A stretch of DNA of 64,000 nucleotides. Source: Bryobacteraceae bacterium. GTDB lineage: Bacteria; Acidobacteriota; Terriglobia; Bryobacterales; Bryobacteraceae. The position numbers and the translations under genes are program-made. The stretch spans positions 186,001 to 250,000 of the forward strand of contig JARKOC010000542.1 of NCBI GenBank assembly GCA_029975915.1, in the 5' to 3' direction. Every line of letters begins with the position of its first letter. Position 1 is the first letter of the stretch. This document shows positions 50,553-59,608 of this stretch, one piece after another. The notes below the pieces were generated by a model. That model did no database searches. It was given only the letters and a program-made list of their open reading frames with translations, and was not told where the DNA came from.

Positions 50553-52352
50553 CTACCGCATATTCGCCTTCAGCACTTTTTTCCTGAGCCGGATCGACTT
50601 TGGCGTCACCTCGACGAACTCATCCTCGTTGATGAACTCGATGGCCTGTTCGAGGTTCAGCAGCCGCGGCGGAACCAAACGAATCGCCTCATCGGCGGTC
50701 GACGCCCGCATATTGGTCAACTTCTTTTCTTTGACGATGTTGACGTTCAGATCGTCCGGCCGCGAGTTCTCGCCAATGATCATGCCTTCATAAACCTCGG
50801 TCCCTGGCGCAATGAATATTTCGCCACGCTCCTGGAGGTTGAAGATGGCGTAGGCGGTGGCGGCGCCCGGACGGTCGGCGACCAGAGCGCCGGTCAGCCG
50901 CATCGGGATGTCTCCCTGCCACTCGATATGGCCGTGAAAGAGCGAGTTCATGATCGCAGTACCCTTGGTGTCGGTGAGCATCTCCGAGCGCAGTCCGATC
51001 AATCCGCGAGAAGGAACAAGGAACTCGAGCCGCGCCCGGCCGGTGCCGTGGTTGACCATCTTCGACATTTTGCCCTTGCGCATGCCCAATTTCTCGATCA
51101 CCACGCCCACGTAAGGCTCCGGCACGTCCACAACCAGCAGTTCCTGAGGTTCCAAGAGCTTGCCGTCCACTGTTTTGGTGATGATCTGGGGCTTGCCCAC
51201 CATCAACTCGTAGCCCTCGCGCCGCATCATCTCGATCAGAATCGCCAATTGCAGCTCGCCGCGGCCCATTACCTGGTATGCTTCCGGCCCGCCCGCCTCT
51301 TCCACGCGCAGGCTGACGTTGGTCAGCAGTTCCTTGTCCAGCCGGTCGCGCAGGTTGCGTGACGTCACGTAGGCGCCTTCGCGTCCGGCGAACGGCGACG
51401 TGTTGATGGTGAACAGCATGCCGATGGTCGGCTCGTCGATCAGAATGTGCGGCATGGCCTTCGGCGTATCGGGATGCGAAACAGTTTCGCCGATGGTGAT
51501 GCCCTCGACGCCGGCGATCGCCAGGATGTCGCCCGGCAGCGCCCGTGTCTCTTCCACGCGCTTCAACCCCTCAAACGAATACATCTTGGTAATGCGCGTC
51601 TTTTCAACCTTGCCGTCCAGCTTGGTGATAGAGACATCGTCTCCATTGTTCAGCGTGCCGTTGAAGACGCGCCCGATGGCGATCCGGCCCAGGTAATCGG
51701 AGTAGTCCAGATTGGCCACCTGGAACTGGAGCAGCGCGCCGGGATCTCCCTGCGGCGGAGGGATGTGCTTGACGATGGCCTCGAACAACGGCTCCAGCGA
51801 GGTAGACTCGTCATCGAGACTCAGCTTGGCGATTCCGTCGCGGGCGATGGCATAGACGACCGGGAAATCAAGCTGCTCCTCGGTCGCGTCCAGGTCAATG
51901 AAAAGGTCGAAGACTTCGTTCAGCACCTCCTGGCAGCGTGCGTCGGGCCGGTCGATCTTGTTAATGACAATGATCTGAGGCAGCCGGGCTTCGAGTGCTT
52001 TCGACAAGACGTACCTGGTCTGAGGCAGCGGCCCTTCGCTGGCATCCACAAGCAGCATGACGCCATCCACCAGCTTCAGAGCGCGTTCCACTTCGCCGCC
52101 GAAGTCGGCGTGCCCGGGGGTGTCGACGATGTTGATCTTGATGCCGTGGTAGCGGACGCCGGTGGTCTTGGAAAGGATAGTGATGCCGCGCTCCCGCTCC
52201 AGTTCGTTCGAGTCCATGACGCGTTCTTCCACGCGTTCGTTGGCGCGAAAGATGCCGGACTGGCGGAACATGGCATCCACCAGAGTGGTCTTACCGTGGT
52301 CTACGTGCGCAATGATGGCGATGTTTCTCAGTTGTGGGTTTGGAGATGTCAT
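50553..52352 (-). CDS. typA: Ribosome-associated translational GTPase TypA/BipA
   Basis: 599 residues from ATG 52352. GTP-binding motifs: G1 [13 protein letters not shown]2 [12 protein letters not shown]3 [11 protein letters not shown] and G4 INKIDRPD. The EF-G-like domains II, III and V are followed by the BipA-specific C-terminal domain ([30 protein letters not shown]). BipA helps 50S assembly, particularly at low temperature, and other stress responses. It points toward the PadR gene pair and starts 69 bases from the rlpA stop. Confidence 0.95.
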   Translation of the reverse strand: MTSPNPQLRNIAIIAHVDHGKTTLVDAMFRQSGIFRANERVEERVMDSNELERERGITILSKTTGVRYHGIKINIVDTPGHADFGGEVERALKLVDGVMLLVDASEGPLPQTRYVLSKALEARLPQIIVINKIDRPDARCQEVLNEVFDLFIDLDATEEQLDFPVVYAIARDGIAKLSLDDESTSLEPLFEAIVKHIPPPQGDPGALLQFQVANLDYSDYLGRIAIGRVFNGTLNNGDDVSITKLDGKVEKTRITKMYSFEGLKRVEETRALPGDILAIAGVEGITIGETVSHPDTPKAMPHILIDEPTIGMLFTINTSPFAGREGAYVTSRNLRDRLDKELLTNVSLRVEEAGGPEAYQVMGRGELQLAILIEMMRREGYELMVGKPQIITKTVDGKLLEPQELLVVDVPEPYVGVVIEKLGMRKGKMSKMVNHGTGRARLEFLVPSRGLIGLRSEMLTDTKGTAIMNSLFHGHIEWQGDIPMRLTGALVADRPGAATAYAIFNLQERGEIFIAPGTEVYEGMIIGENSRPDDLNVNIVKEKKLTNMRASTADEAIRLVPPRLLNLEQAIEFINEDEFVEVTPKSIRLRKKVLKANMR

Positions 52353-52421
52353 TTGGAACACCGGACAGGTGTGGGAATCTCTATTGTCCCATGCCGGAGA
52401 AGTGTGATGTTCAGCGCCAAA

Positions 52422-53102
52422 CTAAGGGTCGAGCCTGACGACGAACGCATCTGGAGAGCTACGCCGCAGCGCCGTGGCCAGCGCCTCAGCCTCCTCCATC
52501 GTCGACTTTGCGCCCGCGAGGACGCGGTAGGTCGCCGGGTCGCCATCACGCCTGACTACAGTGACTGGCGCGTAGCGCTCTGAAAGCCGGTCGCGCAGCG
52601 CTTCAGCCCTCAACTTGTCCTTGAACGCACCCACCTGCACGGCGTAGGCCGCTTGCCCGGCGGCGGGACCATAGCCGAGCACGACGATCCTCACCTTCGC
52701 CGTACCCGGCCCGATCATCGCGATCCGTTCGGCAGCCGCGCGCGACAAGTCGATGATGCGGCTATCGACGAAGGGCCCGCGGTCGTTGATACGCACCTCG
52801 ACTTCCTTGCCGTTGGTCAGATTCGTGACATGAACGCGCGTGCCAAACGGCAGAGTTCTGTGCGCCGCCGTCATCTTCTCCATGTCGTATATCTCGCCGT
52901 TGGCGGCGCGTCTTCCATGGTACGGATGGCCGTACCAGCTCGCCACCCCAACCTCCGCGGCTCCCACGGCAGGAGCAACCGGAACGCGAGGCGCGCGCCT
53001 CCGCTTCGAGCAGCCCGAAAGAAAAACGCACAGCAGCGCGAAAGCCGCCACAAGGGCCGCCTCGCGCCGGACCCGCGCCAGTATTGGGGTCGAGTGTTTC
53101 AA
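52422..53102 (-). CDS. rlpA: RlpA-type septal ring protein with SPOR domain, lipoprotein
   Basis: 226 residues from the TTG that gives a good lipoprotein signal ([20 protein letters not shown], lipobox LSGC). A longer in-frame reading reaches ATG 53243, but its extra codons cover the promoter region of the divergent gene and look non-coding. The double-psi beta-barrel has [19 protein letters not shown] and [15 protein letters not shown], with [18 protein letters not shown] carrying the catalytic Asp region. The last 70 residues are a SPOR domain ([21 protein letters not shown]). It trims glycan strands at the septum. The start is the uncertain part. Confidence 0.82.
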   Translation of the reverse strand: MKHSTPILARVRREAALVAAFALLCVFLSGCSKRRRAPRVPVAPAVGAAEVGVASWYGHPYHGRRAANGEIYDMEKMTAAHRTLPFGTRVHVTNLTNGKEVEVRINDRGPFVDSRIIDLSRAAAERIAMIGPGTAKVRIVVLGYGPAAGQAAYAVQVGAFKDKLRAEALRDRLSERYAPVTVVRRDGDPATYRVLAGAKSTMEEAEALATALRRSSPDAFVVRLDP

Positions 53103-53159
53103 ACGTTCTTGAGGCTTCTTGTTTTCAATCGCGGCGCCTCTCGCGAACTCACTTTTTCC

Positions 53160-53189
53160 TTGACTTTGTTTTGAGTCCAAGTTTATACA
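53160..53189 (+). promoter_or_regulatory. Sigma-70-like promoter for the AAAPKK-repeat protein
   Basis: TTGACT (53160-53165, five of six), an 18-base spacer and TATACA (53184-53189, four of six) lie in the divergent gap before the 60-residue gene. Transcription would start near 53196, giving a leader of about 50 bases before ATG 53247. Confidence 0.55.
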
Positions 53190-53199
53190 GAGATCATAA

Positions 53200-53219
53200 T
53201 GCGATCGATAGCGATCGCA
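53200..53219. promoter_or_regulatory. GCGATCGC-type palindrome in the 5' leader of the AAAPKK gene
   Basis: TGCGATCG (53200-53207) and CGATCGCA (53212-53219) are perfect inverted arms around ATAG. It falls a few bases after the predicted transcription start. It could be an operator or a leader hairpin; the GGGAG site for the ATG follows about 10 bases later. Confidence 0.45.
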
Positions 53220-53246
53220 ACAACTGATGTCAGGGAGAAACACTCA

Positions 53247-53429
53247 ATGAGAAACGCGACCAAGAAGGCTGCCGCCCCGAAGAAGGCTGCTGCCCCCAAG
53301 AAGGCTGCGGCGCCCAAGAAGGCCGCTGCTCCGAAGAAAGCTGCTGCTCCGAAGAAAGCCGCTGCCCCGAAGAAGGCTGCGGCGCCCAAGAAGGCTGCTC
53401 CGAAGAAGGCTGCAGCGCCTAAGAAGTAA
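53247..53429 (+). CDS. Histone H1-like Lys/Ala/Pro repeat protein, 60 residues
   Basis: After MRNATKK the whole protein is AAAPKK repeats: seven full units, then AAPKK and a final AAAPKK, with 20 Lys in 60 residues and no hydrophobic core. It starts at ATG 53247 with GGGAG nine bases upstream. Eukaryotic H1 tails and bacterial Hc/HctB-like and AlgP-like proteins have the same composition and bind DNA (or RNA) non-specifically; that role is an inference. It is flanked by its own promoter, a leader palindrome and a strong terminator, so it is a stand-alone gene. Its coding DNA is an 18-bp repeat array. Confidence 0.75.
   Translation: MRNATKKAAAPKKAAAPKKAAAPKKAAAPKKAAAPKKAAAPKKAAAPKKAAPKKAAAPKK
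53268..53426 (+). repeat. 18-bp tandem repeat array (AAAPKK codons)
   Basis: Seven degenerate 18-base units plus a 15-base and an 18-base unit. Synonymous third bases differ among units (GCT/GCC/GCG/GCA, CCG/CCC/CCT/CCA-type), so the repeats are not recent exact copies. Three-base periodic length keeps the frame and permits change in repeat number. Confidence 0.85.
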
Positions 53430-53437
53430 CCACGCAT

Positions 53438-53454
53438 CGCTCCCATTGGGAGCG
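53438..53454 (+). other. Hairpin just after the AAAPKK gene
   Basis: CGCTCCC (53438-53444), loop ATT, GGGAGCG (53448-53454): a 7-bp perfect stem nine bases after the stop, without a T-run. It may protect the transcript end. Confidence 0.5.
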
Positions 53455-53471
53455 CGGCAAACGGAATCAAC

Positions 53472-53509
53472 CCAAGGGCCCTGGTGCAAGCCGGGGCTCT
53501 TGGCTTTTT
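53472..53509 (+). terminator. Rho-independent terminator
   Basis: A 13-bp stem with two G-T pairs runs from 53472-53484 (CCAAGGGCCCTGG) to 53491-53503 (CCGGGGCTCTTGG) with loop TGCAAG, followed by C and five T (53505-53509). It ends the AAAPKK transcript and overlaps the stop of the convergent methyltransferase gene by two bases. Confidence 0.85.
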
Positions 53510-54473
53510 ACCCCTCCTTGCTCCACTCCGCCACGCGGAAACTCTCGCCCATCCCAAAAAGAATTGTCTTCAACTGCAACCGCAGCCTCACCCTCTCCGG
53601 CTCTGCATCCGCCTCAATCGCCTCTTCCAGCCCGTGCTCGCCGCACTCCTCCATCACCCACCGCGACAGGCTCCTCAACTTCGCGCCTGACCATCCACGG
53701 CCAGCGGCGCAGTCCATCAAATAGCTGAATGCGACGTGCGCCGTGATGTCCTGCTCGCCGGGATCTTTCAACACATCGCCGCTTGCCTGATGCCGCCGGT
53801 AACTCATCAACGTCCCGTCCGGGAAGCGTCCGAGTTCCTTTTCTGTATACCCGTAATCGATGGCTACGATAGAACCGCGCTCCAGCCGTGAGTCGATTCG
53901 CGCAAGGGTGTCCTCCATGCTCACGGGCAGCTCGATCCATGCCTCGTCGCGCTCAATGTTCGATCCGGCGCGATCAGCGTAATCGAGCCATTCGCCTTCC
54001 AGCCGCTCGCCCGCCACCCAGACGAATTCTCCATCCTTCCATCCAACCCTCATCAGTCTCCATTCGCCGCCGCTTCGCTTCGCCGCATCCACTGGAAGCG
54101 CATCGAACAGCTCGTTGCTAAAGGCCACGCCTTCAAACATTTCGGGTGCATCGTCTCTTCCCACATCGATGGCGGCATAGCCCAGCGCCTCCAGGTATTC
54201 CGCCATCTCACCGCGTCCAGCACCCCACTCCACCACGTTCCATGTTCCAGGCGCCGCCGGTTTGCGCCGCCCGAGCGCAGCGCGCATCAGACGCCCAAAC
54301 ACAGGCTGCAACTGCTCGGATGTGTAGAAGTCGCCGGACCGCCCGAAGACATCCCTGCCGCTGGTGTAGTAACCGCACTCGGCGCCGTAGAGCGCCGTCT
54401 GCATGAACTGCGAAAACCGGATTGCCCCGCCGCGCCGGATCGCCGCCGCGATCTTCTCTCCGGCGGCTGTCAT
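53508..54473 (-). CDS. MidA/NDUFAF7-like SAM-dependent methyltransferase
   Basis: 321 residues from the ATG overlapping the upstream stop (ATGA); a longer frame lies inside that upstream gene. It has the DUF185 pattern: IRFSQFMQTALYGAECGYYTSG, the DVFGRSGDFYTSEQLQPVFG segment, WNVVEWGAGRGEMAEYLEALGY as SAM motif, FSNELFDALPVDAA, and IVAIDYGYTEKELGRFPDGTLMSYRRH. The mitochondrial homologue NDUFAF7 dimethylates an arginine of complex I; bacterial targets are unknown. It has about 321 residues against roughly 350-400 in the family. Confidence 0.88.
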   Translation of the reverse strand: MTAAGEKIAAAIRRGGAIRFSQFMQTALYGAECGYYTSGRDVFGRSGDFYTSEQLQPVFGRLMRAALGRRKPAAPGTWNVVEWGAGRGEMAEYLEALGYAAIDVGRDDAPEMFEGVAFSNELFDALPVDAAKRSGGEWRLMRVGWKDGEFVWVAGERLEGEWLDYADRAGSNIERDEAWIELPVSMEDTLARIDSRLERGSIVAIDYGYTEKELGRFPDGTLMSYRRHQASGDVLKDPGEQDITAHVAFSYLMDCAAGRGWSGAKLRSLSRWVMEECGEHGLEEAIEADAEPERVRLRLQLKTILFGMGESFRVAEWSKEG

Positions 54474-54742
54474 GACAGGGAGTCCCGGCGCTGCGGATTC
54501 AGGGTGAACATCTCCACCAGGTAATCGTGCAGGCAGTCGTATAAGTAGCGTTGGAACTGCCATTCGAATTGCGCACTCGCTGCGTCGCGCTCGTGCACCG
54601 GCGCCGAATAGACATGAATCCCCTCGACGCCTTTCACCTTCATCCGCAGTTCGACGCCTTGCCCGCCCTGCTCGGCGAAGAACTCCACGAGTGGATGCTC
54701 GTACTTGGCCAGTTCCTGCTTCACCCTCTCCAGTGTGTTCAT
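54470..54742 (-). CDS. Small conserved hypothetical protein
   Basis: 90 residues from ATG 54742, which has GGGAG six bases upstream; an ATG nine codons earlier lacks such a site. The sequence (NTLERVKQELAKYEHPLVEFFAEQGG, then QFQRYLYDCLHDYLVEMF) reads as two helices around a short beta segment (VELRMKVKGVEGIHVYSAPV). No signal peptide or membrane segment. It overlaps the methyltransferase start by four bases and is divergent from the gene at 54773. Function unknown. Confidence 0.65.
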   Translation of the reverse strand: MNTLERVKQELAKYEHPLVEFFAEQGGQGVELRMKVKGVEGIHVYSAPVHERDAASAQFEWQFQRYLYDCLHDYLVEMFTLNPQRRDSLS

Positions 54743-54772
54743 TTCGACTCCCGCAGTATAGACTGTCATTCA

Positions 54773-55357
54773 GTGCCGTTGCCTGCCACCATTCGCGTCA
54801 AGATCAGCTCCGAGGCCGCGGGCTATGCCTCGATGACGCCCGTTGTCGTGCAGGATATCGAGTTCGTTCAACTCATTACGCACATCGCCGCCGCCGCCGG
54901 CACCCAACTGGCCGACGTGGCGTCGATGCTCGAGCGCGGCGTTGTCGTCTCGGGAGCCTCGCGCTTCCGCTGGCTGGGATTCGCCCCCGATCCCTCAGAA
55001 CTCTCGGCGTTGCTGGCCCGGCTGCCTGCCGACGATCCCACGCGGCCCTTCAATGCCACGCTCTGCCGCGCTATCACCTTTGTCTCGCCATCCCGCCGCT
55101 ACCAGGTCTCGCGCGATTTCGCCTCGCGCTCCAGGCTCTTCCGCAAACCCTTCTGGGCTTCCTTTCTTGACGTCCTGCCTGCGCCTACTTATGTCCGCTA
55201 CCTGCACGGCGAAAGCGCAGATCTGTACACATTGGCCATTCATCCACCGGTTGCCGACTCGCTCCGCCGACTCGCGCCCTTGCTACCCAACCGCGGCGCC
55301 GCCCGTCTGCTTGCCTCGCACCCGTTCACGTCTATGGAATTCCTGGTTTCGCGCTGA
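54773..55357 (+). CDS. Conserved hypothetical protein
   Basis: 194 residues from GTG 54773 (TTG 54779 is an alternative). It begins ATIRVKISSEAAGYASMTPVVVQDIEF and has no signal peptide or clear membrane helix. Notable segments are FRWLGFAPDPSELSALLARLP and FASRSRLFRKPFWASFLDVLP. The coding strand shows the strong GC third-position bias of its neighbours, which supports a real gene. Only 30 bases separate it from the divergent gene at 54742. I do not recognise the family. Confidence 0.6.
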   Translation: MPLPATIRVKISSEAAGYASMTPVVVQDIEFVQLITHIAAAAGTQLADVASMLERGVVVSGASRFRWLGFAPDPSELSALLARLPADDPTRPFNATLCRAITFVSPSRRYQVSRDFASRSRLFRKPFWASFLDVLPAPTYVRYLHGESADLYTLAIHPPVADSLRRLAPLLPNRGAARLLASHPFTSMEFLVSR

Positions 55358-55423
55358 TTCACACTTGCCATCGGAAGCCCGCGAGCGATAAACCTGTTAA
55401 AGACCTGTCTGTCCAGAATCGCC

Positions 55424-56842
55424 ATGACCACTGACAAAAGCGAACTCTACGCCCAGCGGCTGAACCGCTACGTGACCGCCGGCCGGAACATGAAGCCCGA
55501 CCGTGTGCCCTTGCGCCCATTTGCCGCCGAGTTCACCGCCACGCACTGCGGTATGACATGCCAGGAGGTCGCCCATGACTACAACAAGGCGTTCGAAGCC
55601 GTGATCCGTTGCTGCAACGATTACGACTGGGACGCCGTCGTGCCAAACATGGTCTATGTCTGGACCGGCCTCGCCCAGACCGCGGGACTTCGCTATTACG
55701 CCATCCCCGGCATCGACATCCCGCCCGATGTCGCCTTTCAGTACAAGGAACCGCCCAACGACAATGCCTGGATGAAGCGCGAAGAGTACGACCAGTTGAT
55801 CGAAGACCCAGTGCGCTTTCTCTATGAGGTTTGGTACCCGCGCGTCGCCGCCGAACTCGCCCCCACCGGCGCGCCGCACACCTTCCGCCACAACCTCGCC
55901 CTCGTCAAGAGCACCTGGGCCATGGCATCCTACTTCAACGCCTTCGGACCGCAGCTTGAACGCATGAAGGCCGAGTGCGGAACCCCATCGTCGATCTGCG
56001 GCATGTTGAAAGCGCCGCTCGACGTCCTGGGCGACAAGTTCCGCGGCTACGTCGGCCTCGCCTTCGATCTTATGGAAATCCCGGAAAAGGTCGAGGCCGC
56101 CTGCCATGCTCTCATGCCCCACCTGCAATGGATTGCACTATCCGGTCTCGATCCCACCCGCAACATTCCGATCCCCATTTGGATGCACCGCGGTTGCGTC
56201 CCCTTCATCTCATACGACCAGTTCAACCGCCTCTACTGGCCGACATTGAAACCCATCGTCGAATCCATCTGGGAGCGTGGCAATCAGGTTCTTTTCTATG
56301 CCGAGGGCAAGTGGGACGCCCATCTTGATGCATTCGCCGAACTCCCGGCGGGTTCGATCATATACCACATCGACCGCGGTGACCCCGTGCTGACGCAACA
56401 AAAACTAGGTAAGAAGTTCTGCACTTCTGGCGGCGTCCCTAACGCCTTGCTCTTCCTCGGCACGCCAGACCAGGTTCGCGACCGGTGCAAGTTTCTGATC
56501 GACACGCTAGGCCAGGACGGCGGCTACATCATGGACGCCAGCGCCATCATGCAGAACGACGCCAAAGTGGAAAACGTCCGCGCCATGACGGAGTTCACGC
56601 GCGAATACGGAGTCTACAGCCGCCAGCCCAACTCCGCCCCGCCTCCGCCTCCGCCATCTGATCGTCTCAAGGCGCCCCCGGCTGTGATCCCGCGCGTTCC
56701 CGCCGGCGTCTGCTTCCCGTGGGAGGAGCGGCTGAAAGACATTCCGTCCATTCCAGGCGACCCGCTCCTGGCCCGCCGGATCTATGAGGACCTCGACGCC
56801 CTGGCCTACGTCTATATCTGGCACATGGTTTTGAGTTTCTAG
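55424..56842 (+). CDS. Uroporphyrinogen decarboxylase family protein (URO-D-like)
   Basis: 472 residues. The middle 380 residues form the URO-D fold: DRVPLRPFAAEFTATHCGMT, the central SICGMLKAPLDVLGDKFRG, LFYAEGKWDAHLDAFAELPAGSIIYHIDRGD, and GGVPNALLFLGTPDQVRDRCKFLID. The family also holds MtaA/CmuA-type methyl-cobamide methyltransferases. The classical HemE N-terminal RxPxWxMRQAG motif is absent, so this is not HemE. A Pro-rich linker (PPPPPPSDRLKAPPAV) leads to a C-terminal extension of about 50 residues. A cobalamin adenosyltransferase gene lies 3.4 kb away, so corrinoid-linked methyl transfer is possible but unproved. Confidence 0.75.
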   Translation: MTTDKSELYAQRLNRYVTAGRNMKPDRVPLRPFAAEFTATHCGMTCQEVAHDYNKAFEAVIRCCNDYDWDAVVPNMVYVWTGLAQTAGLRYYAIPGIDIPPDVAFQYKEPPNDNAWMKREEYDQLIEDPVRFLYEVWYPRVAAELAPTGAPHTFRHNLALVKSTWAMASYFNAFGPQLERMKAECGTPSSICGMLKAPLDVLGDKFRGYVGLAFDLMEIPEKVEAACHALMPHLQWIALSGLDPTRNIPIPIWMHRGCVPFISYDQFNRLYWPTLKPIVESIWERGNQVLFYAEGKWDAHLDAFAELPAGSIIYHIDRGDPVLTQQKLGKKFCTSGGVPNALLFLGTPDQVRDRCKFLIDTLGQDGGYIMDASAIMQNDAKVENVRAMTEFTREYGVYSRQPNSAPPPPPPSDRLKAPPAVIPRVPAGVCFPWEERLKDIPSIPGDPLLARRIYEDLDALAYVYIWHMVLSF

Positions 56843-56939
56843 CCGGCGCCAGCTTCGACTGCTCTGTAAACTCTTCGCCTCGTGCAGAACCGGGCGCGGC
56901 CCTGGTGCGTACTCACCATCAAGCGGGAGGTGTGTCCAC

Positions 56940-58226
56940 ATGGTCTTCGTGTCGCCATCTACATCAACGGGCGGTTCCGGCAGCCGCGCGATGGTTCAAT
57001 CTCTGTTTGTCTCCACTGTTTTGCTGTCCATCGTCTCCTGGTACACCACCTACATGGGCATGGCGCTCTACCTCAATGGCTGGTTCGCTTTCCTTGCCTC
57101 GCTCGGCATCCAATCGGCGCTCGTCCTGGTGGCCTGGCTCATCGGCTTCACCGAGACCCGCCGCCTCCTACTGACATCTGTCTATGCCATCACGGCCGTG
57201 GTGTCCATCGCCTTCTCCTATGTCAGCCTGTACACCTGGTTCTCGGCGCGGGAACGCCCGGCGCTGGTCCAGCGCGGTCTCTATGACACGATTTCAGCCT
57301 CCGCGGGGCAAGCCGAGCAGCAACTTTCGACCGCCATCCTGGAAGCCAAAAAGCATGTGGTCGCGCTCGACGAACTTACCGCCGCCGAAAAGCTTCACGG
57401 CCATATGGCCCGCGCCCAGGACTCCGATCCTTACCTGGCCCGCATCCGCGAGGCCGTCGCCCGGGAGGCCCAGACGTACGGCGATTCCTACAAGGAAGGC
57501 GCCGGCCAGGGCGTCCGCTACAGCGCGTTTGACCGCCACGCCAAGCTCGCCCGCCAGTCGCTCGAACAACTCACCGCGGCCCAGCAGTCGCTTTCCGCGT
57601 TCCGCACTCAGTTGAAACCGAACGACCCCTCTGATGTCCAGATCCGCCGTTACCGCGAAGTCTACGACTCCATCCCCTGGGCCGAAGTCGATCAGCAAAC
57701 CCATGCGGCAAAGGCAGAGCGGCCCCCAGTCCCCTCTCTCTCCGACCACCTGGACAAGACCGCATCCGGCCAGGAGGAACTGCTCCTGGCTTTCACCGAA
57801 CTCGTTTCCGCCCCCACCGGCCGACATGTCTTCGCTTTCCTGCTGGCCACATTCATCGACGTGATCGTGTTCCTTCTGGCCTTCGCCTCAGGACCGTACT
57901 TCCACGGCGATCCCGAACAGCGCTGGCCGGCCGCGTCCGCCGCGCTCGACGGCGCCGACCCGCAGGTTTTCACGCGTGACTTCCTGCGCAAGTTCGAATC
58001 CGGCGCAGGCGGCTTGGCCGGTGTCGAGTTGCATAGCCTGACACCCGGGGAGCGCCAGTTCTGCATCCTGCTCGCGGGCAAGCAACTGGCCACGCTGGTG
58101 GAGCAGGATGGCGCGCCAAGGTATCTTCTGGATGAGAGAATCCACCGGCAACTGATCGAGTCGCTCGACGTCCGCGCCGCTTCACTTCGCACTTCACGCG
58201 TCGCAACCGCGCCGACCACTCCATGA
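56940..58226 (+). CDS. Large membrane protein of unknown function
   Basis: 428 residues from ATG 56940, with GGGAGG eight bases upstream. Three hydrophobic segments near the N-terminus (LFVSTVLLSIVSWYTTYMGMALYL, WFAFLASLGIQSALVLVAWLIGF, LLLTSVYAITAVVSIAFSYVSLY) and a fourth at about 295-315 (FAFLLATFIDVIVFLLAFASG). Between them lies a long helical, probable coiled-coil region (AVAREAQTYGDSYKEGAGQG and LARQSLEQLTAAQQSL). The last 100 residues are soluble. The architecture suggests a scaffolding or mechanosensing membrane protein. No family recognised; it follows the URO-D gene by 97 bases. Confidence 0.6.
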   Translation: MVFVSPSTSTGGSGSRAMVQSLFVSTVLLSIVSWYTTYMGMALYLNGWFAFLASLGIQSALVLVAWLIGFTETRRLLLTSVYAITAVVSIAFSYVSLYTWFSARERPALVQRGLYDTISASAGQAEQQLSTAILEAKKHVVALDELTAAEKLHGHMARAQDSDPYLARIREAVAREAQTYGDSYKEGAGQGVRYSAFDRHAKLARQSLEQLTAAQQSLSAFRTQLKPNDPSDVQIRRYREVYDSIPWAEVDQQTHAAKAERPPVPSLSDHLDKTASGQEELLLAFTELVSAPTGRHVFAFLLATFIDVIVFLLAFASGPYFHGDPEQRWPAASAALDGADPQVFTRDFLRKFESGAGGLAGVELHSLTPGERQFCILLAGKQLATLVEQDGAPRYLLDERIHRQLIESLDVRAASLRTSRVATAPTTP

Positions 58227-58263
58227 ATGGCCTGGGCAGCCTCTACTGCTCAGGCGGCGCCCC

Positions 58264-59373
58264 TCAATCTTTCTTTCCAAGTTGACGATACAACTGGTGC
58301 ATAAACGTCGCGTTGTCGCATTGAACGTAGTGCATCTCCCCGCCCATGCGCGAGAAGCTCTTGCAAAAGCGAAGGTAGTACGCCGCATTGGTCTTCGGCG
58401 GTTCGCCTGCCGTCCAATCCCAGTTACCGCTGTCCTGCAAATCCACAACATAGATTGAATGGCCGGAGACCGTCGGCCTGCCCGTCTGCAGCCGCAGGTT
58501 GTTGACGCAACTTAGACTCTTTTCAAAGACCTGTGGCGCCATGATTGCTGAACCGACGGAAAGAACCACGCCGCCGTCCAGCGTCTCCACCGAATCGCCG
58601 AAGAGCCGGAAATCCCATTCTGCCGCCCGGCCCACCACGCCGCCGTCGTAAACCGGATGATTGGCAATGATGTCGTAGCCGATGCCCGGATGGACCGTCA
58701 TGGCCACGTCATGGCGGAACGCCTGTGCCAGGATCGACGCGTGCTTCCATTTGTGTTCGACCTTTACGCGTCCGGCAGCGATGCCCTGTCCGCGCATGAT
58801 CCGCAACAGATCGGCGCGAGCCGCCGTCAAAGGATGGGATGGCTCACGTTGAATGGCCGATTCAAGCTCCTCGGGAGCCGGAAGATCCGCCCCGTCCTCG
58901 TGGATGTACCGCCCCAGCGAAGTCCCGTATCCCTCTCCCCTCAATCCGCCCGCCAGCAACGCCAGCATGATGTTCAGGCCGGTTTCATTCCAGGCTCCAA
59001 ACGTGCCCGTGGCGACGTTTTCGCGTACGCTCTCTGTGGATCGGCCAAGCCAGGCGTACTCCCAGTCGTGAATCGTCCCGGCCCCATTCGTGGCCAGGTG
59101 AGTCAGCCAGCCTTTGGCCATCATGCGCTCCAGGATCGGCGCTGCGCCATTTCGCAGAAGATGGGCGCCGTACATCAGGATGACGCCCGAACCTCGCTCA
59201 CGGGCCCTTCTGACGGCTGCGGCGCATGCTCCAATCTGGCGTCTGGGCTCTTCGGCGCACGGAGGCGGATCGGACTCGGGATCGCGTAGGATTCCTTCAA
59301 CCTGCGTCAGGCTCTTCCTCCCTGACACGGGGAACACTTTCAACTTCGTCCAATCTTGTTTTGGAGGCCGCAT
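58264..59373 (-). CDS. Conserved protein of unknown function, GAH...NGAG..HD signature
   Basis: 369 residues from ATG 59373 (ATG 59391 is in frame). The most distinct stretch is GVILMYGAHLLRNGAAPILE, then THLATNGAGTIHDWEYAWLGRS, ENVATGTFGAWNETG, and near the end SIYVVDLQDSGNWDW and YVQCDNATFMHQLYRQL. I recall uncharacterised bacterial proteins with a GAH, NGAG and IHD.E pattern, sometimes near ADP-heptose genes, but cannot name a function. The Gly-rich loops suggest nucleotide or sugar binding. No signal peptide. It is convergent with the membrane protein at 56940. Confidence 0.6.
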   Translation of the reverse strand: MRPPKQDWTKLKVFPVSGRKSLTQVEGILRDPESDPPPCAEEPRRQIGACAAAVRRARERGSGVILMYGAHLLRNGAAPILERMMAKGWLTHLATNGAGTIHDWEYAWLGRSTESVRENVATGTFGAWNETGLNIMLALLAGGLRGEGYGTSLGRYIHEDGADLPAPEELESAIQREPSHPLTAARADLLRIMRGQGIAAGRVKVEHKWKHASILAQAFRHDVAMTVHPGIGYDIIANHPVYDGGVVGRAAEWDFRLFGDSVETLDGGVVLSVGSAIMAPQVFEKSLSCVNNLRLQTGRPTVSGHSIYVVDLQDSGNWDWTAGEPPKTNAAYYLRFCKSFSRMGGEMHYVQCDNATFMHQLYRQLGKKD

Positions 59374-59608
59374 ACTTCCGGTATAGCGCATCACGGCGGT
59401 TCTACACTGGCGCGCCGGGAGGTTTCCCAGCATGGCAGGGACCACGCCGGCTTCGTCTTCAGTCTGATCGAAGCGCCGCCGCTGGCCGGATCAGTCCGGC
59501 TGACATGGACAGGGCTCGAAAAGTCCGCTGCTGCACCGGTGGCTGCAATTGCCTGTTCCGTTCGGCGCCCAACTGTTGTATGTTTTCATCCACGGGAGAT
59601 TCAAACAA

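Noticed and set aside
53103..53243. Long N-terminal extension of RlpA to ATG 53243
   Set aside because: The extra codons coincide with the divergent promoter and palindrome; a lipoprotein signal begins at the TTG 53102.
53268..53426. CRISPR-like repeat array
   Set aside because: The 18-bp repeats are contiguous with no spacers and encode AAAPKK.
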